Below are positions 27,079-36,521 of a stretch of 64,000 nucleotides of DNA, in pieces (within the stretch, counting starts at the first letter, position 1; every line of letters starts with the position of its first letter). The stretch is from Desulfosediminicola flagellatus (lineage in GTDB: Bacteria > Desulfobacterota > Desulfobulbia > Desulfobulbales > Desulfocapsaceae). Location of the stretch: NCBI RefSeq assembly GCF_005116655.2, contig NZ_CP050698.1:3269489-3333488 (forward strand). Direction: 5' to 3'. Both the position numbers and the translations under genes were made by a program. A model generated the notes under the pieces. It was not told the DNA's origin and made no database searches. It saw only the letters and a program-made list of their open reading frames with translations.

Positions 27079-28314
27079 CTATTTATCTTCTAAAATAAAT
27101 GTGCCTGCTTCAATTTCCTGATCGATATCTTTCATAGCTCTGCGCATTTGTTTGAGCGCCTGCAGAATACGGTGTTCATTCTCTACAAGGGCAAGACGGA
27201 GATATCCGTCACCTTCCTCACCAAATCCTGCTCCCGGAGAAACAGCAACGTTCGCCCTCTCCATCATCTCAACTGAGAATCGGATAGAACCCATTTTATC
27301 ATACGGTGCAGGAATCTTTACCCAAAGAAACATGCCTGCTTTAGGGATATCGACTTCCCAGCCCATACGAACCAGTCCGTCACAAAGCACATCACGTCGC
27401 TTCTCGTAAACACTTGCCTGTTCATTAATGAAATCATCGCAGTCACGCATAGCTACGATTCCGGCAACCTGAATAGCAGAGAAAATACCGTAATCGTAAT
27501 ACCCTTTGATCTTGGAGAGTCCTTCAATGATTTGTGAATTACCTACACAGTAGCCAAGTCTCCAGCCAGCCATATTGTATGATTTTGAGAACGAACCAAA
27601 CTCAACACCAACATCAAGAGCACCTGGAACCTCAAGAAAACTTGGGGCCACGTAACCATCAAAGGTCACCTTTGCATAGGCGAAATCATTGATGACCATA
27701 AAATTATATTTTTTGGCGAGCTTTACCACCTCGGTAAAAAACTCTTTTGAAGCAAGCTGACCTGTCGGGTTATGAGGGAAGTTCAACATAACCAGTTTTG
27801 GAGCCGGAAAAAGGGATTTACACATCACTTCTATCTGCTCAAGGAAAGTGTCTTCGGTAGTCAGCGGAATGCGAAGTACGTTTGCTCCGGCAATTACAGC
27901 AGCATACACATGAATAGGAAATGCAGGAGCCGGGACAAGGACAGTATCACCCGGACCAAGCAGCACCAGACTCAAATGTGAAATACCCTCTTTAGAACCG
28001 ATGGTGCAGATAACATCATTCTCACCGTTGAGGTTCACCCCGTAGGTTCTATCGTAGTAAAGAGCAATCTCGCGCTTGAGGTTTTTCATACCTCCAGCTA
28101 CAGGGTAGCGGTGACTTTTGGGGTCTACGGCAACCTCGCAGAGTTTCTCGGTCACAGGACCAGGTGCTGGATCAACGGGGTTCCCCATGCCCAGGTCGAT
28201 AACATCATCGCCCTTCCAGCGCTTTTCCATTTTCATCTTATTGATCATACCGAAAAGGTATGGGGGAAGCTGGTTCATACGTTCTGCAAAACGAATTTTA
28301 AACTGCGAGTCCAT
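27079..28314 (-). CDS. alaC: PLP-dependent aminotransferase, AlaC-type (alanine/pyruvate)
   Basis: 411-residue class I/II aminotransferase interconverting amino acids and 2-oxoacids; overall sequence is closest, from memory, to AlaC (glutamate-pyruvate aminotransferase). Visible motifs: DLGMGNPVDPAPGPV at the start, NFPHNPTGQ (cofactor contact), NDFAYAKVTFDG, the PLP lysine in FGSFSKSYNMAGWRLGY, and YLRLALVENEHR with the carboxylate-binding Arg. The ATG follows GAGGAAAAACT. Monocistronic, ended by the strong terminator at 27015-27049. Another amino-group donor is possible. Confidence 0.88.
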   Translation of the reverse strand: MDSQFKIRFAERMNQLPPYLFGMINKMKMEKRWKGDDVIDLGMGNPVDPAPGPVTEKLCEVAVDPKSHRYPVAGGMKNLKREIALYYDRTYGVNLNGENDVICTIGSKEGISHLSLVLLGPGDTVLVPAPAFPIHVYAAVIAGANVLRIPLTTEDTFLEQIEVMCKSLFPAPKLVMLNFPHNPTGQLASKEFFTEVVKLAKKYNFMVINDFAYAKVTFDGYVAPSFLEVPGALDVGVEFGSFSKSYNMAGWRLGYCVGNSQIIEGLSKIKGYYDYGIFSAIQVAGIVAMRDCDDFINEQASVYEKRRDVLCDGLVRMGWEVDIPKAGMFLWVKIPAPYDKMGSIRFSVEMMERANVAVSPGAGFGEEGDGYLRLALVENEHRILQALKQMRRAMKDIDQEIEAGTFILEDK

Positions 28315-28624
28315 AGTTTTTCCTCACTTGAGGTAGATATGCTTGAAATATTCGCTTTAACATCCTTTTGGTTCATCAAGAAAAAAGACCAATTCAAAAA
28401 AGATGTAAAACACTGTTTTTATTAAATATCCAAACAAGAACCATTGATAAAGAGCACACCTCTGCAACGAATAATCGTATAATAATGTTATAGAGTAGTG
28501 TATGCCGGAATGTAACGCAGAATCAACGGAGTCTGTATTTTTTCAACAGCCTGCTTTTTCAGGAATTGGTATGATATCTGGAATAACGCATTGTCTCAAG
28601 CATAAAAATTCAGGAAGGTGACAG

Positions 28625-29998
28625 ATGTTTATAAGTGTACTTGATCTTTTCAAGATTGGCATAGGCCCTTCAAGCTCACACACCATGGGTCCTATGGTTG
28701 CAGCCAAATCGTTTCGCGAGGCTGTTGAAAAGCATATAACAGAAAATAACTATACAGATAATTTAACGATTCGATGCGTCCTGAAAGGCTCCCTGGCCTA
28801 CACCGGCAAAGGGCATGCAACCGACAAAGCAGTAATACTCGGGCTTCACGGATATTTACCTGAAGCACTAGTCAATATTAATGTGGCTGAACTTACTGAT
28901 AGACTGACACAGTCGCACTCGTTAAACGCTGATGGCTCACTGAAATTTTCTGCAGATCAGGATATCATTTTTGATCTTGGTGCCCCGTTACCTGAGCATC
29001 CTAACGGTATGATTTTTGATCTGGTTGATGAGTCAGGTGAATCCTGTTTTCAAAAAACATACTTTTCTATTGGTGGCGGATTCTTGTCTACGCCTGATGA
29101 AATATCTTCACTTCAGGCTCCTCTGCAAATGAACTCAAGTGCCAAATATCCCTACCCTTTCGGTTCTGCAAAAGAAATGCTGGAGATGTCAAAAAAGAGT
29201 GGTTTTTCTATCTCTACAGTTAAACGTATTAATGAGGAAATTGATACCACAGAGAGCAAACTCGATATACAGCTCGATGCCATCTGGCGTGCCATGGAGG
29301 CTTCCGTGCTTAATGGCTTGAGTACAGAGGGAACATTGCCCGGTGGCCTGGAGATCCAACGTAGAGCAAAAAAACTTCATACCAAACTACGCAGAGTCCC
29401 TGAACGTGCCAGCGCCAATGAGTGGCTCTGCGCCTATGCACTCGCTGTCTCTGAAGAAAACGCTGCAGGTCATATGGTGGTTACAGCGCCCACTAATGGC
29501 GCTGCCGGTGTTATTCCTGCTGTGCTCTATTACGCCGTTACCCACCTGAAAGCATCTCAGGCCGATGTTCGGAAATTTCTTTTAACTGCAGCTTCTATTG
29601 GTGCAATCATTAAGCACAGAAGCTCGATCTCCGGCGCGGAGGTCGGTTGTCAGGGTGAGGTGGGCTCAGCATCAGCTATGGCCGCTGCCGGCCTATGTGA
29701 AATACGAGGTGGGTCGCCTGAACAAGTCGAACACGCTGCCGAAATGGCACTGGAACATCATCTGGGCATGACATGTGATCCGGTTGCCGGGCTGGTACAA
29801 GTTCCCTGTATTGAACGTAATGGGTTTGGCGCAGTAAAAGCATTCACTGCTGCCAGTCTTGCGTTGCTTGATGAAGGTAAACATTTCATGCCGCTTGATA
29901 GCTGTATTGCTGCGATGAAACAGACCGGGCTTGAGATGTCAGAAAAGTTTAAAGAGACTTCGCTTGGCGGACTGGCGATCAGCTACACAGAGTGTTAA
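28625..29998 (+). CDS. sdaA: L-serine ammonia-lyase, single-chain iron-sulfur type
   Basis: Deaminates L-serine to pyruvate and ammonia using a [4Fe-4S] cluster. At 457 residues it is the fused single-chain form. The N-terminal beta domain starts FISVLDLFKIGIGPSSSHTMGPM, a diagnostic motif; the alpha domain has TAPTNGAAGVIPAVLYY and the cysteines of GCQGEVGSASAMAAAGLCE and MTCDPVAGLVQVPCIERN, which supply the cluster. The ribosome site is AGGAAGG. It is a stand-alone gene divergent from alaC across a 310-bp spacer (28315-28624) where no further gene is seen; both enzymes meet at pyruvate. Confidence 0.94.
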   Translation: MFISVLDLFKIGIGPSSSHTMGPMVAAKSFREAVEKHITENNYTDNLTIRCVLKGSLAYTGKGHATDKAVILGLHGYLPEALVNINVAELTDRLTQSHSLNADGSLKFSADQDIIFDLGAPLPEHPNGMIFDLVDESGESCFQKTYFSIGGGFLSTPDEISSLQAPLQMNSSAKYPYPFGSAKEMLEMSKKSGFSISTVKRINEEIDTTESKLDIQLDAIWRAMEASVLNGLSTEGTLPGGLEIQRRAKKLHTKLRRVPERASANEWLCAYALAVSEENAAGHMVVTAPTNGAAGVIPAVLYYAVTHLKASQADVRKFLLTAASIGAIIKHRSSISGAEVGCQGEVGSASAMAAAGLCEIRGGSPEQVEHAAEMALEHHLGMTCDPVAGLVQVPCIERNGFGAVKAFTAASLALLDEGKHFMPLDSCIAAMKQTGLEMSEKFKETSLGGLAISYTEC

Positions 29999-30101
29999 TG
30001 GCTAAGAAAACAGCCCTTTCACTCAACTTCATCGTTGCGAATCAGGTTTATATCTTCGCAGGTAAGCAAATACTCCGAACTGTTTAGTTTTCGGATAGAA
30101 A

Positions 30102-31700
30102 CTAACTGAGGATTATTACCAGTAATTTCGTGAACAAAATCATACCAATCAATGCAATCGGGTAAACAGTTGCATAGGCAGAAGAAGCATAGTGCGTATC
30201 AGATAGATCGCCTACTGCAGCAAGCCCCGGGGTACTGGTCATAGAACCGGTCATGACTCCAAGCATCCGTAAAAAAGGGAGTTTTAGAATATATCTACAG
30301 ATTAGCACAGAAGTAATCAGCGGAATGAGAGTAACTGCAACACCAGCTATAAACAGATCAACTCCCTGTTGACTGAGCGTTTCAAGAATAGTTTCTCCAG
30401 TTTTAGTGCCGACAGTCGCCATAAAGAGAACCAGGCCAAGTTCTCGGATAAATGTGTTCGCCGTACTGGGGATTTCCCAGACAAACGGACCGGTTTTATA
30501 GAGATTACTTAATACAATCCCTGCCACCAGCACACCGCCGGTTGTACCGAGGAAAAATGTACCGCCATAAGGAATATAGAGCGGAATCTTGCCTATAAGA
30601 AATCCGACCAGCAGACCTATAAAGATAGGCATAAGGCTTATGCTGTATAGCTCCTTGGTATTATCACCAAGAATTTTAGTTACATTTTCCAAAGCTCTGC
30701 TATCTCCTACTGCATGCACGGTATCCCCCATATGCAGACGCAGGTTAGGTGTTGCAGGAAGATCAATCCCGTTTCGGGTGATACGGGTAAGTTGCACATT
30801 GAAGACCTCGCGGCAATTCAATTGCTTTAAACTGATTCCGGTTACCTTCCGCTTTGAAACAATGATATTTTTTTTGACCAGTACCCGGTCAAACTCAATC
30901 TCCTGATCAATCGTGCGCCCGAGAAAAAGCTGTATTTTTTCTAAGTCCGTTTCTCTACCCGCAATGCGGAGATGATCTCCTTCACGCAAAACAGTGTCCG
31001 CACCTACCAGTACAGGTTCGTCTGCACCAACAGACAATAATCTGGTGATAACTACCGGTGCAATATTGCCAAGACGTAAATCCTTCACCTTTTTATCAAA
31101 AATATTCGGGTTCGTCAGTTCGATATGATGAATCTTGAAGGGAAGGTTGGCCTTGCTTATCTCTTCGTTAAGTGCCTCTTCTTCCTCACGAATGGATATC
31201 TTAAGAAATTTTGGCAGCAACTGAATAAAGATAATTACTCCGATAACACCAAAAAAATATGTTAGCCCATATGCTGCGGGTGCACCTTCACTACCAGCCA
31301 TCTCCACCGCTACAGCTAAACCTGGTGTACTGGTAAGTGCACCGGCAAAGAGCCCGGCACCAATGCTCGCATCAAATCCAAAAAACCATGAAGCACTAAG
31401 AGCGGTAACAAAACCGATTGCAATAATAATCAAAGCACCGAGAGTCAGCTTAACGCCACGACTTCTGAGAGTATGCAAAAATCCCGGACCGGCCTGCAAG
31501 CCGATAGAATAGATAAACAGCACCAATCCAAGCGTCTGAAAATCAGCTGGCAGGGTATATCCGAAATGGCCGAATATCAGCGCAACAAAAATTATTCCGG
31601 CAGAACCCAGTGAAAAGGATTTAAAACGTAATTTACCAAGTGCTGTCCCAATCAGGGTGATGAGCAGCAATAAAAAAATATGGTTGTGCAACAGTTCCAC
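30102..31700 (-). CDS. AspT/YidE/YbjL-family transporter with two RCK_C domains
   Basis: 532-residue membrane protein. A first block of about five transmembrane segments (residues 5-170) and a last block (about 370-532) flank two soluble RCK_C-type domains (roughly 185-275 and 275-355; APVVITRLLSVGADEPVLVG and MGDTVHAVGDSRALENV). Both membrane blocks contain GxxTSTPGLA (ALTSTPGLAVA, SMTSTPGLAAV), the repeat signature of aspartate:alanine exchanger relatives. Probably an exchanger of a small carboxylate or amino acid; substrate unknown. The start is GTG with AGAGG upstream. Convergent with sdaA. Confidence 0.88.
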   Translation of the reverse strand: MELLHNHIFLLLLITLIGTALGKLRFKSFSLGSAGIIFVALIFGHFGYTLPADFQTLGLVLFIYSIGLQAGPGFLHTLRSRGVKLTLGALIIIAIGFVTALSASWFFGFDASIGAGLFAGALTSTPGLAVAVEMAGSEGAPAAYGLTYFFGVIGVIIFIQLLPKFLKISIREEEEALNEEISKANLPFKIHHIELTNPNIFDKKVKDLRLGNIAPVVITRLLSVGADEPVLVGADTVLREGDHLRIAGRETDLEKIQLFLGRTIDQEIEFDRVLVKKNIIVSKRKVTGISLKQLNCREVFNVQLTRITRNGIDLPATPNLRLHMGDTVHAVGDSRALENVTKILGDNTKELYSISLMPIFIGLLVGFLIGKIPLYIPYGGTFFLGTTGGVLVAGIVLSNLYKTGPFVWEIPSTANTFIRELGLVLFMATVGTKTGETILETLSQQGVDLFIAGVAVTLIPLITSVLICRYILKLPFLRMLGVMTGSMTSTPGLAAVGDLSDTHYASSAYATVYPIALIGMILFTKLLVIILS

Positions 31701-31931
31701 GACAGCCTCTGTGAAATTACATGTAGGTTAGTTTTGAATGTTTTTGAAGAAACTCTGGAATAGGATGAGTTGTCTGCCTATGGCAAACAGGTCAACCATC
31801 CTATATCCTCTTTGCAGGAGCTGCAAGATTTATTCTAAATATATGGATAGAAAACAAAAGGCTAAATCTTGGCTGATAGAAATAGTGCAACGTCAAATTG
31901 AGTTAAAGACTGCCAATGTGATCGGCCCACT

Positions 31932-32699
31932 CTATTTTTTTGCGCCCTTTGCAGCCTTTGGATCTCTGAAGAGTATTCTACGACCGGTTTTCTTTACAGG
32001 TGCAGGTTCTTCTCCATTAAGATAACTCATTTCATCAGCGTTCAGTTCCCGCCATTCACCAGCGGCTAATTCGCCAAGGCCGATAGAACCAAATCGTGTC
32101 CGTTTAATATCAGTGAACTCAACACCGGCAGGATCACACAATTTTTTAATATGTTTGATTCGTCCTTCTAAAAGCTTAAATTTATAACTCGTTTCTGATA
32201 ACTGTTTCAAACTATCCATACGGAATTTTACATTTTCTTTCTTGACTGTGCCTGTAAAAACATCCAGAACATCTTCGATAATCGGCTCGTTGACAACAAC
32301 AACATATTCCGGTGCATGCATACACTCAGGACTGGCCAGCTTGTTACCGAGTGCACCATCATTTGTCAGAAGCAGCAGGCCATGAGCATCCTGATCTAAT
32401 TTGCCAATTGGGAATATGCGATCAGGACCAAAATCAAAATCCATCAGTGTTTTTACCCATGGATTTTTTATCAAGGAGCAATCCACGTCTTTCGGCTTAT
32501 TGAACAGGATAACTTTCTTGGGAGACGGTTTTTTCTTCTCAAGTTTTTGGCCATCTATAACAATATCCTCGTCGCCGGTAACCTTATCACCCAATATAGC
32601 TTTTTTACCATTAAGAGTAATTTTTCCTGCGCGGATCAATCCCTCAGCCTGCTTTCTTGAACAGTATCCAACTTCTGTTAAAAATTTTTGTAACCTCAT
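31932..32699 (-). CDS. 16S/23S rRNA pseudouridine synthase (RsuA/RluB/RluF family)
   Basis: About 255 residues. The N-terminal S4 RNA-binding domain (MRLQKFLTEVGYCSRKQAEGLI) is followed by the catalytic domain with the family motif GKLDQDAHGLLLLTNDG, whose first Asp is the nucleophile. The C-terminal RTRFGSIGLGELAAGEWREL is typical of RluB/RsuA. The ATG at 32699 has GGGAG 8 nt upstream; an in-frame TTG five codons earlier would place that ribosome site inside the gene and is rejected. Which uridine is modified cannot be told. Confidence 0.9.
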   Translation of the reverse strand: MRLQKFLTEVGYCSRKQAEGLIRAGKITLNGKKAILGDKVTGDEDIVIDGQKLEKKKPSPKKVILFNKPKDVDCSLIKNPWVKTLMDFDFGPDRIFPIGKLDQDAHGLLLLTNDGALGNKLASPECMHAPEYVVVVNEPIIEDVLDVFTGTVKKENVKFRMDSLKQLSETSYKFKLLEGRIKHIKKLCDPAGVEFTDIKRTRFGSIGLGELAAGEWRELNADEMSYLNGEEPAPVKKTGRRILFRDPKAAKGAKK

Positions 32700-33121
32700 A
32701 CGCCCTACTCCCAATTATTTAAACACACTGAATTTACAAGCTATCCATCTCTTCATTATCACGTAATACAGCGGTCGTAAACAATGCTGAGGCTATAGAA
32801 AAGCTGCGACTATACAGGGTTCATACATTCATTACCACCCATTTAGATACTAAAGACAGTGCGGCTTACTGGTTACGAAAGCAATTATTAAATATAATTA
32901 CTCTGCCAATGCATGGTGATTCATTGCCGGCCCCAGTAAAAGCAGTGTTAAAAATGCGCCCTATAATCACAATGTGGTATTGCTGATACGCCAACAATAT
33001 AATAGGCTTTCATCTACTTTTCGTTCATACTATTTGACACCAAATATAGAATAGCTTTCATACCACAATTCAATTTCAGTCATTGTCTACTTGCTTCAAC
33101 GAATCTACAAAGGAGAGTATG
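32700..33121. other. 422-bp intergenic region
   Basis: No gene seen. It separates two divergent transcription units (pseudouridine synthase left, acyl-CoA synthetase right) and must hold both promoters. I do not see the ACCGACC operator of the catabolic locus here. Confidence 0.6.
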
Positions 33122-34606
33122 ATGCGCGATTTCACTCTACACGATCTATTTGTACGAAATGCAAAAGTAGCAAAAAACACTATTGCCCTTGTCACAAATG
33201 ATGACAGGATGACATTTGAGCAGCTCAATACCTACTCAAAACATCTATCCAACTGGCTTTCCGAAAAAGGTGTTAGCCAAGGAGATAGAGTCGCCCTGCT
33301 CTCAATGAATCATCCGGGATTTTTTATACTGTTTGCTGCAGCTGCACAATTAGGAGCAATTCTTGTTCCGCTCAATTGGCGTCTAGCTAATGATGAACTA
33401 GACTATATCCTTGGCGATTCAGGACCTAAACTCATCTTCGCAGACGATAATCAACTCTCCAAAGCACGTGAAGTTGCAGAACCTCGTAATCTGCCTGTCG
33501 TTAATATGGAAACTACTCTGATAGCTGATGACGCTATTTCCCGCGTTGCGCCTTCAGCTATTCCGGCAATATCAGCTGAAGACCCTATCTGCATTATCTA
33601 TACTGCTGCTGTTGAAGGTAAACCGCGTGGTGCTGTACTCTCACACTCTAACCTTATCAGTGCAAATCTTCAGGTGATCGCTTCCATGGGGCTGACATCT
33701 GATGATGTTAACCTGAACATGCTACCACTTTTTCATATCACCGGCATGAATATGGCCCTGGCTGTTATGCAGCTCGGCGGTAAAAATGTAGTCATGGAAA
33801 AGTTTAATGAAGCTGAGGCGCTGCAATTAACCAATCAGGAAGATGTCACGATCTGGGGCAGTTTTCCACCAATTCTTCAGCGAATGACCACGGAACTTCA
33901 AGGCGCTGATCAACAGGTTGAAAGTCTTAAATATGTTGTAGGCATTGACGGTCCGGATAACATTCAGCCTTTTGAAGCAATCACCAAGGCAAAATTCTGG
34001 ATTTTATACGGTCAGTCAGAAACATCTGGGTTTGTAACATTCTCTCAGGCTTCTGATAAACCTGGTACCGCTGGCAAACAGGGTTGTCTCAGTAACTACA
34101 TACTCGTCGATGAAAATGACAACGAAGTGCCAGACGGGACCACTGGCGAAATAGCTGTTCGAGGTCCACTGGTTTTTCAGGGATACTGGCAGCAGCATGA
34201 GGCTAATGCCTGGACTTTTCGAAACGGCTGGCACCATACGGGCGATCTCGGCCAGCTGGACGAAGATGGCTTTCTTCTCTACAAAGGTAGAAAGCCTGAA
34301 AAAGAACTCATCAAACCAGGTGGAGAAAACGTCTACCCTGCAGAAGTCGAAAACGTTATTTTGCAACATCCAGATGTAACATCGGTATCGGTAATTGGTG
34401 TGCCTGATCCGAAATTCGGAGAAGGTGTAAAGGCGGTTTGCGTTCTGGTCGAAGACTCAGCCCTGACTGATAAAGAACTTATTGAGTTTGTCGGATCAAA
34501 AATTGCCAGATATAAAAAGCCTGGTTACGTACAGTTTGTAGATGCATTACCCATGGATGGCAACAAAATCGACCGAAACAAAGTCAAAGAACTCTATGGC
34601 TTTTGA
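33122..34606 (+). CDS. AMP-dependent acyl-CoA synthetase/ligase with atypical P-loop
   Basis: 494-residue ANL-superfamily enzyme, FadD/CaiC-like in layout. The phosphate-binding loop reads IIYTAAVEGKPRGAVLSHSN: the usual TSGTTGxPK is TAAVEGKPR, a variant I recall from other deltaproteobacterial ligases. The remaining motifs are normal: WILYGQSETSG, GWHHTGDLGQLDEDGFLLYKGRKPE and the C-terminal lysine in GNKIDRNKVK. Tandem ATGs are at 33119 and 33122; AAGGAG lies 6 nt before the second, which is chosen. It is a single-gene unit with its own terminator. Substrate unknown; it is not part of the butyrate operon. Confidence 0.88.
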   Translation: MRDFTLHDLFVRNAKVAKNTIALVTNDDRMTFEQLNTYSKHLSNWLSEKGVSQGDRVALLSMNHPGFFILFAAAAQLGAILVPLNWRLANDELDYILGDSGPKLIFADDNQLSKAREVAEPRNLPVVNMETTLIADDAISRVAPSAIPAISAEDPICIIYTAAVEGKPRGAVLSHSNLISANLQVIASMGLTSDDVNLNMLPLFHITGMNMALAVMQLGGKNVVMEKFNEAEALQLTNQEDVTIWGSFPPILQRMTTELQGADQQVESLKYVVGIDGPDNIQPFEAITKAKFWILYGQSETSGFVTFSQASDKPGTAGKQGCLSNYILVDENDNEVPDGTTGEIAVRGPLVFQGYWQQHEANAWTFRNGWHHTGDLGQLDEDGFLLYKGRKPEKELIKPGGENVYPAEVENVILQHPDVTSVSVIGVPDPKFGEGVKAVCVLVEDSALTDKELIEFVGSKIARYKKPGYVQFVDALPMDGNKIDRNKVKELYGF

Positions 34607-34638
34607 TAGTTCATCTATCCTGTACAGCATCTAACCTC

Positions 34639-34693
34639 GCCGGAATTGATTGGTGTTCACTTCTCCAACCTTCCCCTATCAATTCCGGCTTTT
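34639..34693 (+). terminator. rho-independent terminator after the 33122 ligase gene
   Basis: GCCGGAATTGAT (34639-34650) pairs perfectly with ATCAATTCCGGC (34678-34689), followed by TTTT. The loop is 27 nt, longer than average. Confidence 0.75.
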
Positions 34694-34849
34694 CGTTCTC
34701 GCCTCCCTGCAATATCTTTCATATCTCCCTGTCAGTGGCCGACGTCCAGCACCCTGCCTAACAAACATCATCATTGTAGATGCCGCCATAATGTGATTGA
34801 ATACCAGAAACACGTACCCGATAATGGTCTTTACCAAGGAGCAGTAGTT

Positions 34850-35518
34850 ATGGACTCTTACTCAGCTTCAACCCGCTGGTGGCTGATTTTCACCATTCCT
34901 CTGTTTTTTCTCCTTTCTATCTACTTTTTCTCACTCTATTACACTAATGACGCCATAGCGGAGAAACCTGCACCCGCTCTGCTTAAACCTGAATGGTACA
35001 GCGTTGATACAGCCCGTGGTGAATATCGGAAAAATGCGACAATTGTCGGAAACTGTCATATCTGTCATGCATTCTGGGTCCCTATCCCGCAAAGTGATCA
35101 GACGAGCAATCCCCGTTTTGCCCACTCCAACCTCCAATTGAATCACGGAGCAAATGATCGCTGCTATAACTGCCACCAGATAGCAGATCGCAATGAATAC
35201 GTGGCTGATGATGGCTCGGCAATCATGAACGCAACACCGGAGGTCCTGTGCGCCAAATGCCACGGCTTAATTTTTAATGACTGGCAGGTCGGGACCCACG
35301 GTAAATGGACAGGTAAATATCTACCCGCCGGGTACTTTGAACAAACAACCTACACATGCACCGAATGTCATGATCCCCATGATCCAAAATTCAAATACAA
35401 CATCCTTGCCCCACCACCTGTCTGGCCGAAAAAATACATCCGTACCCAAAACGAAGCCATACATGCCGGCCCATTGTCTAAAATTCTCATCGGGGAAGAA
35501 CCAAAGGAAATTTTCTAA
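34850..35518 (+). CDS. membrane-anchored tetraheme cytochrome c (CbcS-like)
   Basis: 222-residue periplasmic cytochrome held by one N-terminal transmembrane helix (WWLIFTIPLFFLLSIYFFSLY). Four heme motifs: CHICH, CYNCH, CAKCH and CTECH. The ATG at 34850 follows AAGGAG by 8 nt; the frame is open further upstream but that part has no ribosome site and overlaps the terminator. Its stop overlaps the next start (TAATG). The order tetraheme, Tat ferredoxin, NrfD recalls the Geobacter Cbc4 (CbcSTU) complex and the DsrJOP part of DsrMKJOP (recalled comparisons). It probably relays electrons between the quinone module and the dodecaheme cytochrome. Confidence 0.87.
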   Translation: MDSYSASTRWWLIFTIPLFFLLSIYFFSLYYTNDAIAEKPAPALLKPEWYSVDTARGEYRKNATIVGNCHICHAFWVPIPQSDQTSNPRFAHSNLQLNHGANDRCYNCHQIADRNEYVADDGSAIMNATPEVLCAKCHGLIFNDWQVGTHGKWTGKYLPAGYFEQTTYTCTECHDPHDPKFKYNILAPPPVWPKKYIRTQNEAIHAGPLSKILIGEEPKEIF

Positions 35519-36477
35519 TGGATGACGAATACAGGGATAACCCCTTAATGCCCGCGTATGCCGACGAGCAGAAAAAACTAAACAGACGGAATTTCATCGC
35601 AGGTTCAGCAGCACTTGTCACTGCACTTGCTGCCACCGGTGCCGCGCTCAGTCCTCTGCTCAATGCTGAAGAGGTTCCGACAGTCGATGAGATTCTGCAG
35701 AAGCATTACAAACAGCTCTCTACAGATGATAAAAAGGAAATATTTCAGCGTATCGAGCAGGACATACAAACTGAATATAACGTACCTGCAAACATCACAG
35801 ATCCGCCACCCATCGATGGGAGTGAGTTTGTCTATGTACTCAATATAGGCAGGTGTATCGGCTGCAGAAAATGTGTTTACGCCTGCATGAAAGAAAATAA
35901 CACCTCACGTGACCCGCAAATTCAATACATCCGGGTACTCAAGGTTAAACAGGGTGCTATTGATCTTGAGACCTCATCTCACGATTATCCTGAAAATGAA
36001 GCGGCAGATGAAAAGTATTATTACATGCCGGTTCAGTGCCAGCAGTGTCGCAAACCTCCATGTATAAAAGTTTGTCCGGTCAAGGCAACATGGAAAGAAA
36101 AAGACGGGCTGATAGTTGTCGATTACAACTGGTGCATCGGATGCCGATATTGCGAGGCAGCCTGCCCCTACCACGCACGGCGCTTCAATTTCAGCAAACC
36201 GAATATACCTGCCGAAGATATCAATCCGGAAATGGGCTATCTCTCAAACCGCCTACGGCCTCTTGGTGTTATGGAAAAATGCACCTTCTGCCTGCACCGA
36301 ACGCGCGTTGGATTATATCCAGCATGCCATGATGCCTGTCCAACCGGCGCACGTAAATTCGGTAACCTGCGCGACCCGAATTCTGAAGTTCGTAAGATAC
36401 TTGAAAAGGAACGGGTATTCGTACTCAAACAGGAAATCGGCACGTTACCAAAGTTTTATTATGTATTTGCGAAATAG
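35518..36477 (+). CDS. Tat-exported ferredoxin subunit with four [4Fe-4S] sites
   Basis: 319-residue iron-sulfur protein of the DmsB/NrfC/HybA/CbcT type. A twin-arginine signal (NRRNFIAGSAALVTALAATGAALSP) is preceded by about 20 residues. Cluster motifs in order: CIGCRKCVYAC, CQQCRKPPCIKVCP, CIGCRYCEAACP and CTFCLHR with CHDACP, enough for four cubane clusters. It acts on the periplasmic face with the NrfD-like protein encoded next. Its ATG overlaps the stop of the cytochrome gene by one base, so the two are translationally coupled. Confidence 0.92.
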   Translation: MDDEYRDNPLMPAYADEQKKLNRRNFIAGSAALVTALAATGAALSPLLNAEEVPTVDEILQKHYKQLSTDDKKEIFQRIEQDIQTEYNVPANITDPPPIDGSEFVYVLNIGRCIGCRKCVYACMKENNTSRDPQIQYIRVLKVKQGAIDLETSSHDYPENEAADEKYYYMPVQCQQCRKPPCIKVCPVKATWKEKDGLIVVDYNWCIGCRYCEAACPYHARRFNFSKPNIPAEDINPEMGYLSNRLRPLGVMEKCTFCLHRTRVGLYPACHDACPTGARKFGNLRDPNSEVRKILEKERVFVLKQEIGTLPKFYYVFAK

Positions 36478-36521
36478 TTGTAGAACGAGAATTTCAAAAA
36501 GTACTCACCATAGGTAATCAT

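Noticed and set aside
34646..34849. N-terminal extension of the tetraheme cytochrome frame
   Set aside because: It overlaps a strong terminator, has no ribosome site, and the ATG at 34850 has AAGGAG at ideal distance followed by a membrane anchor.
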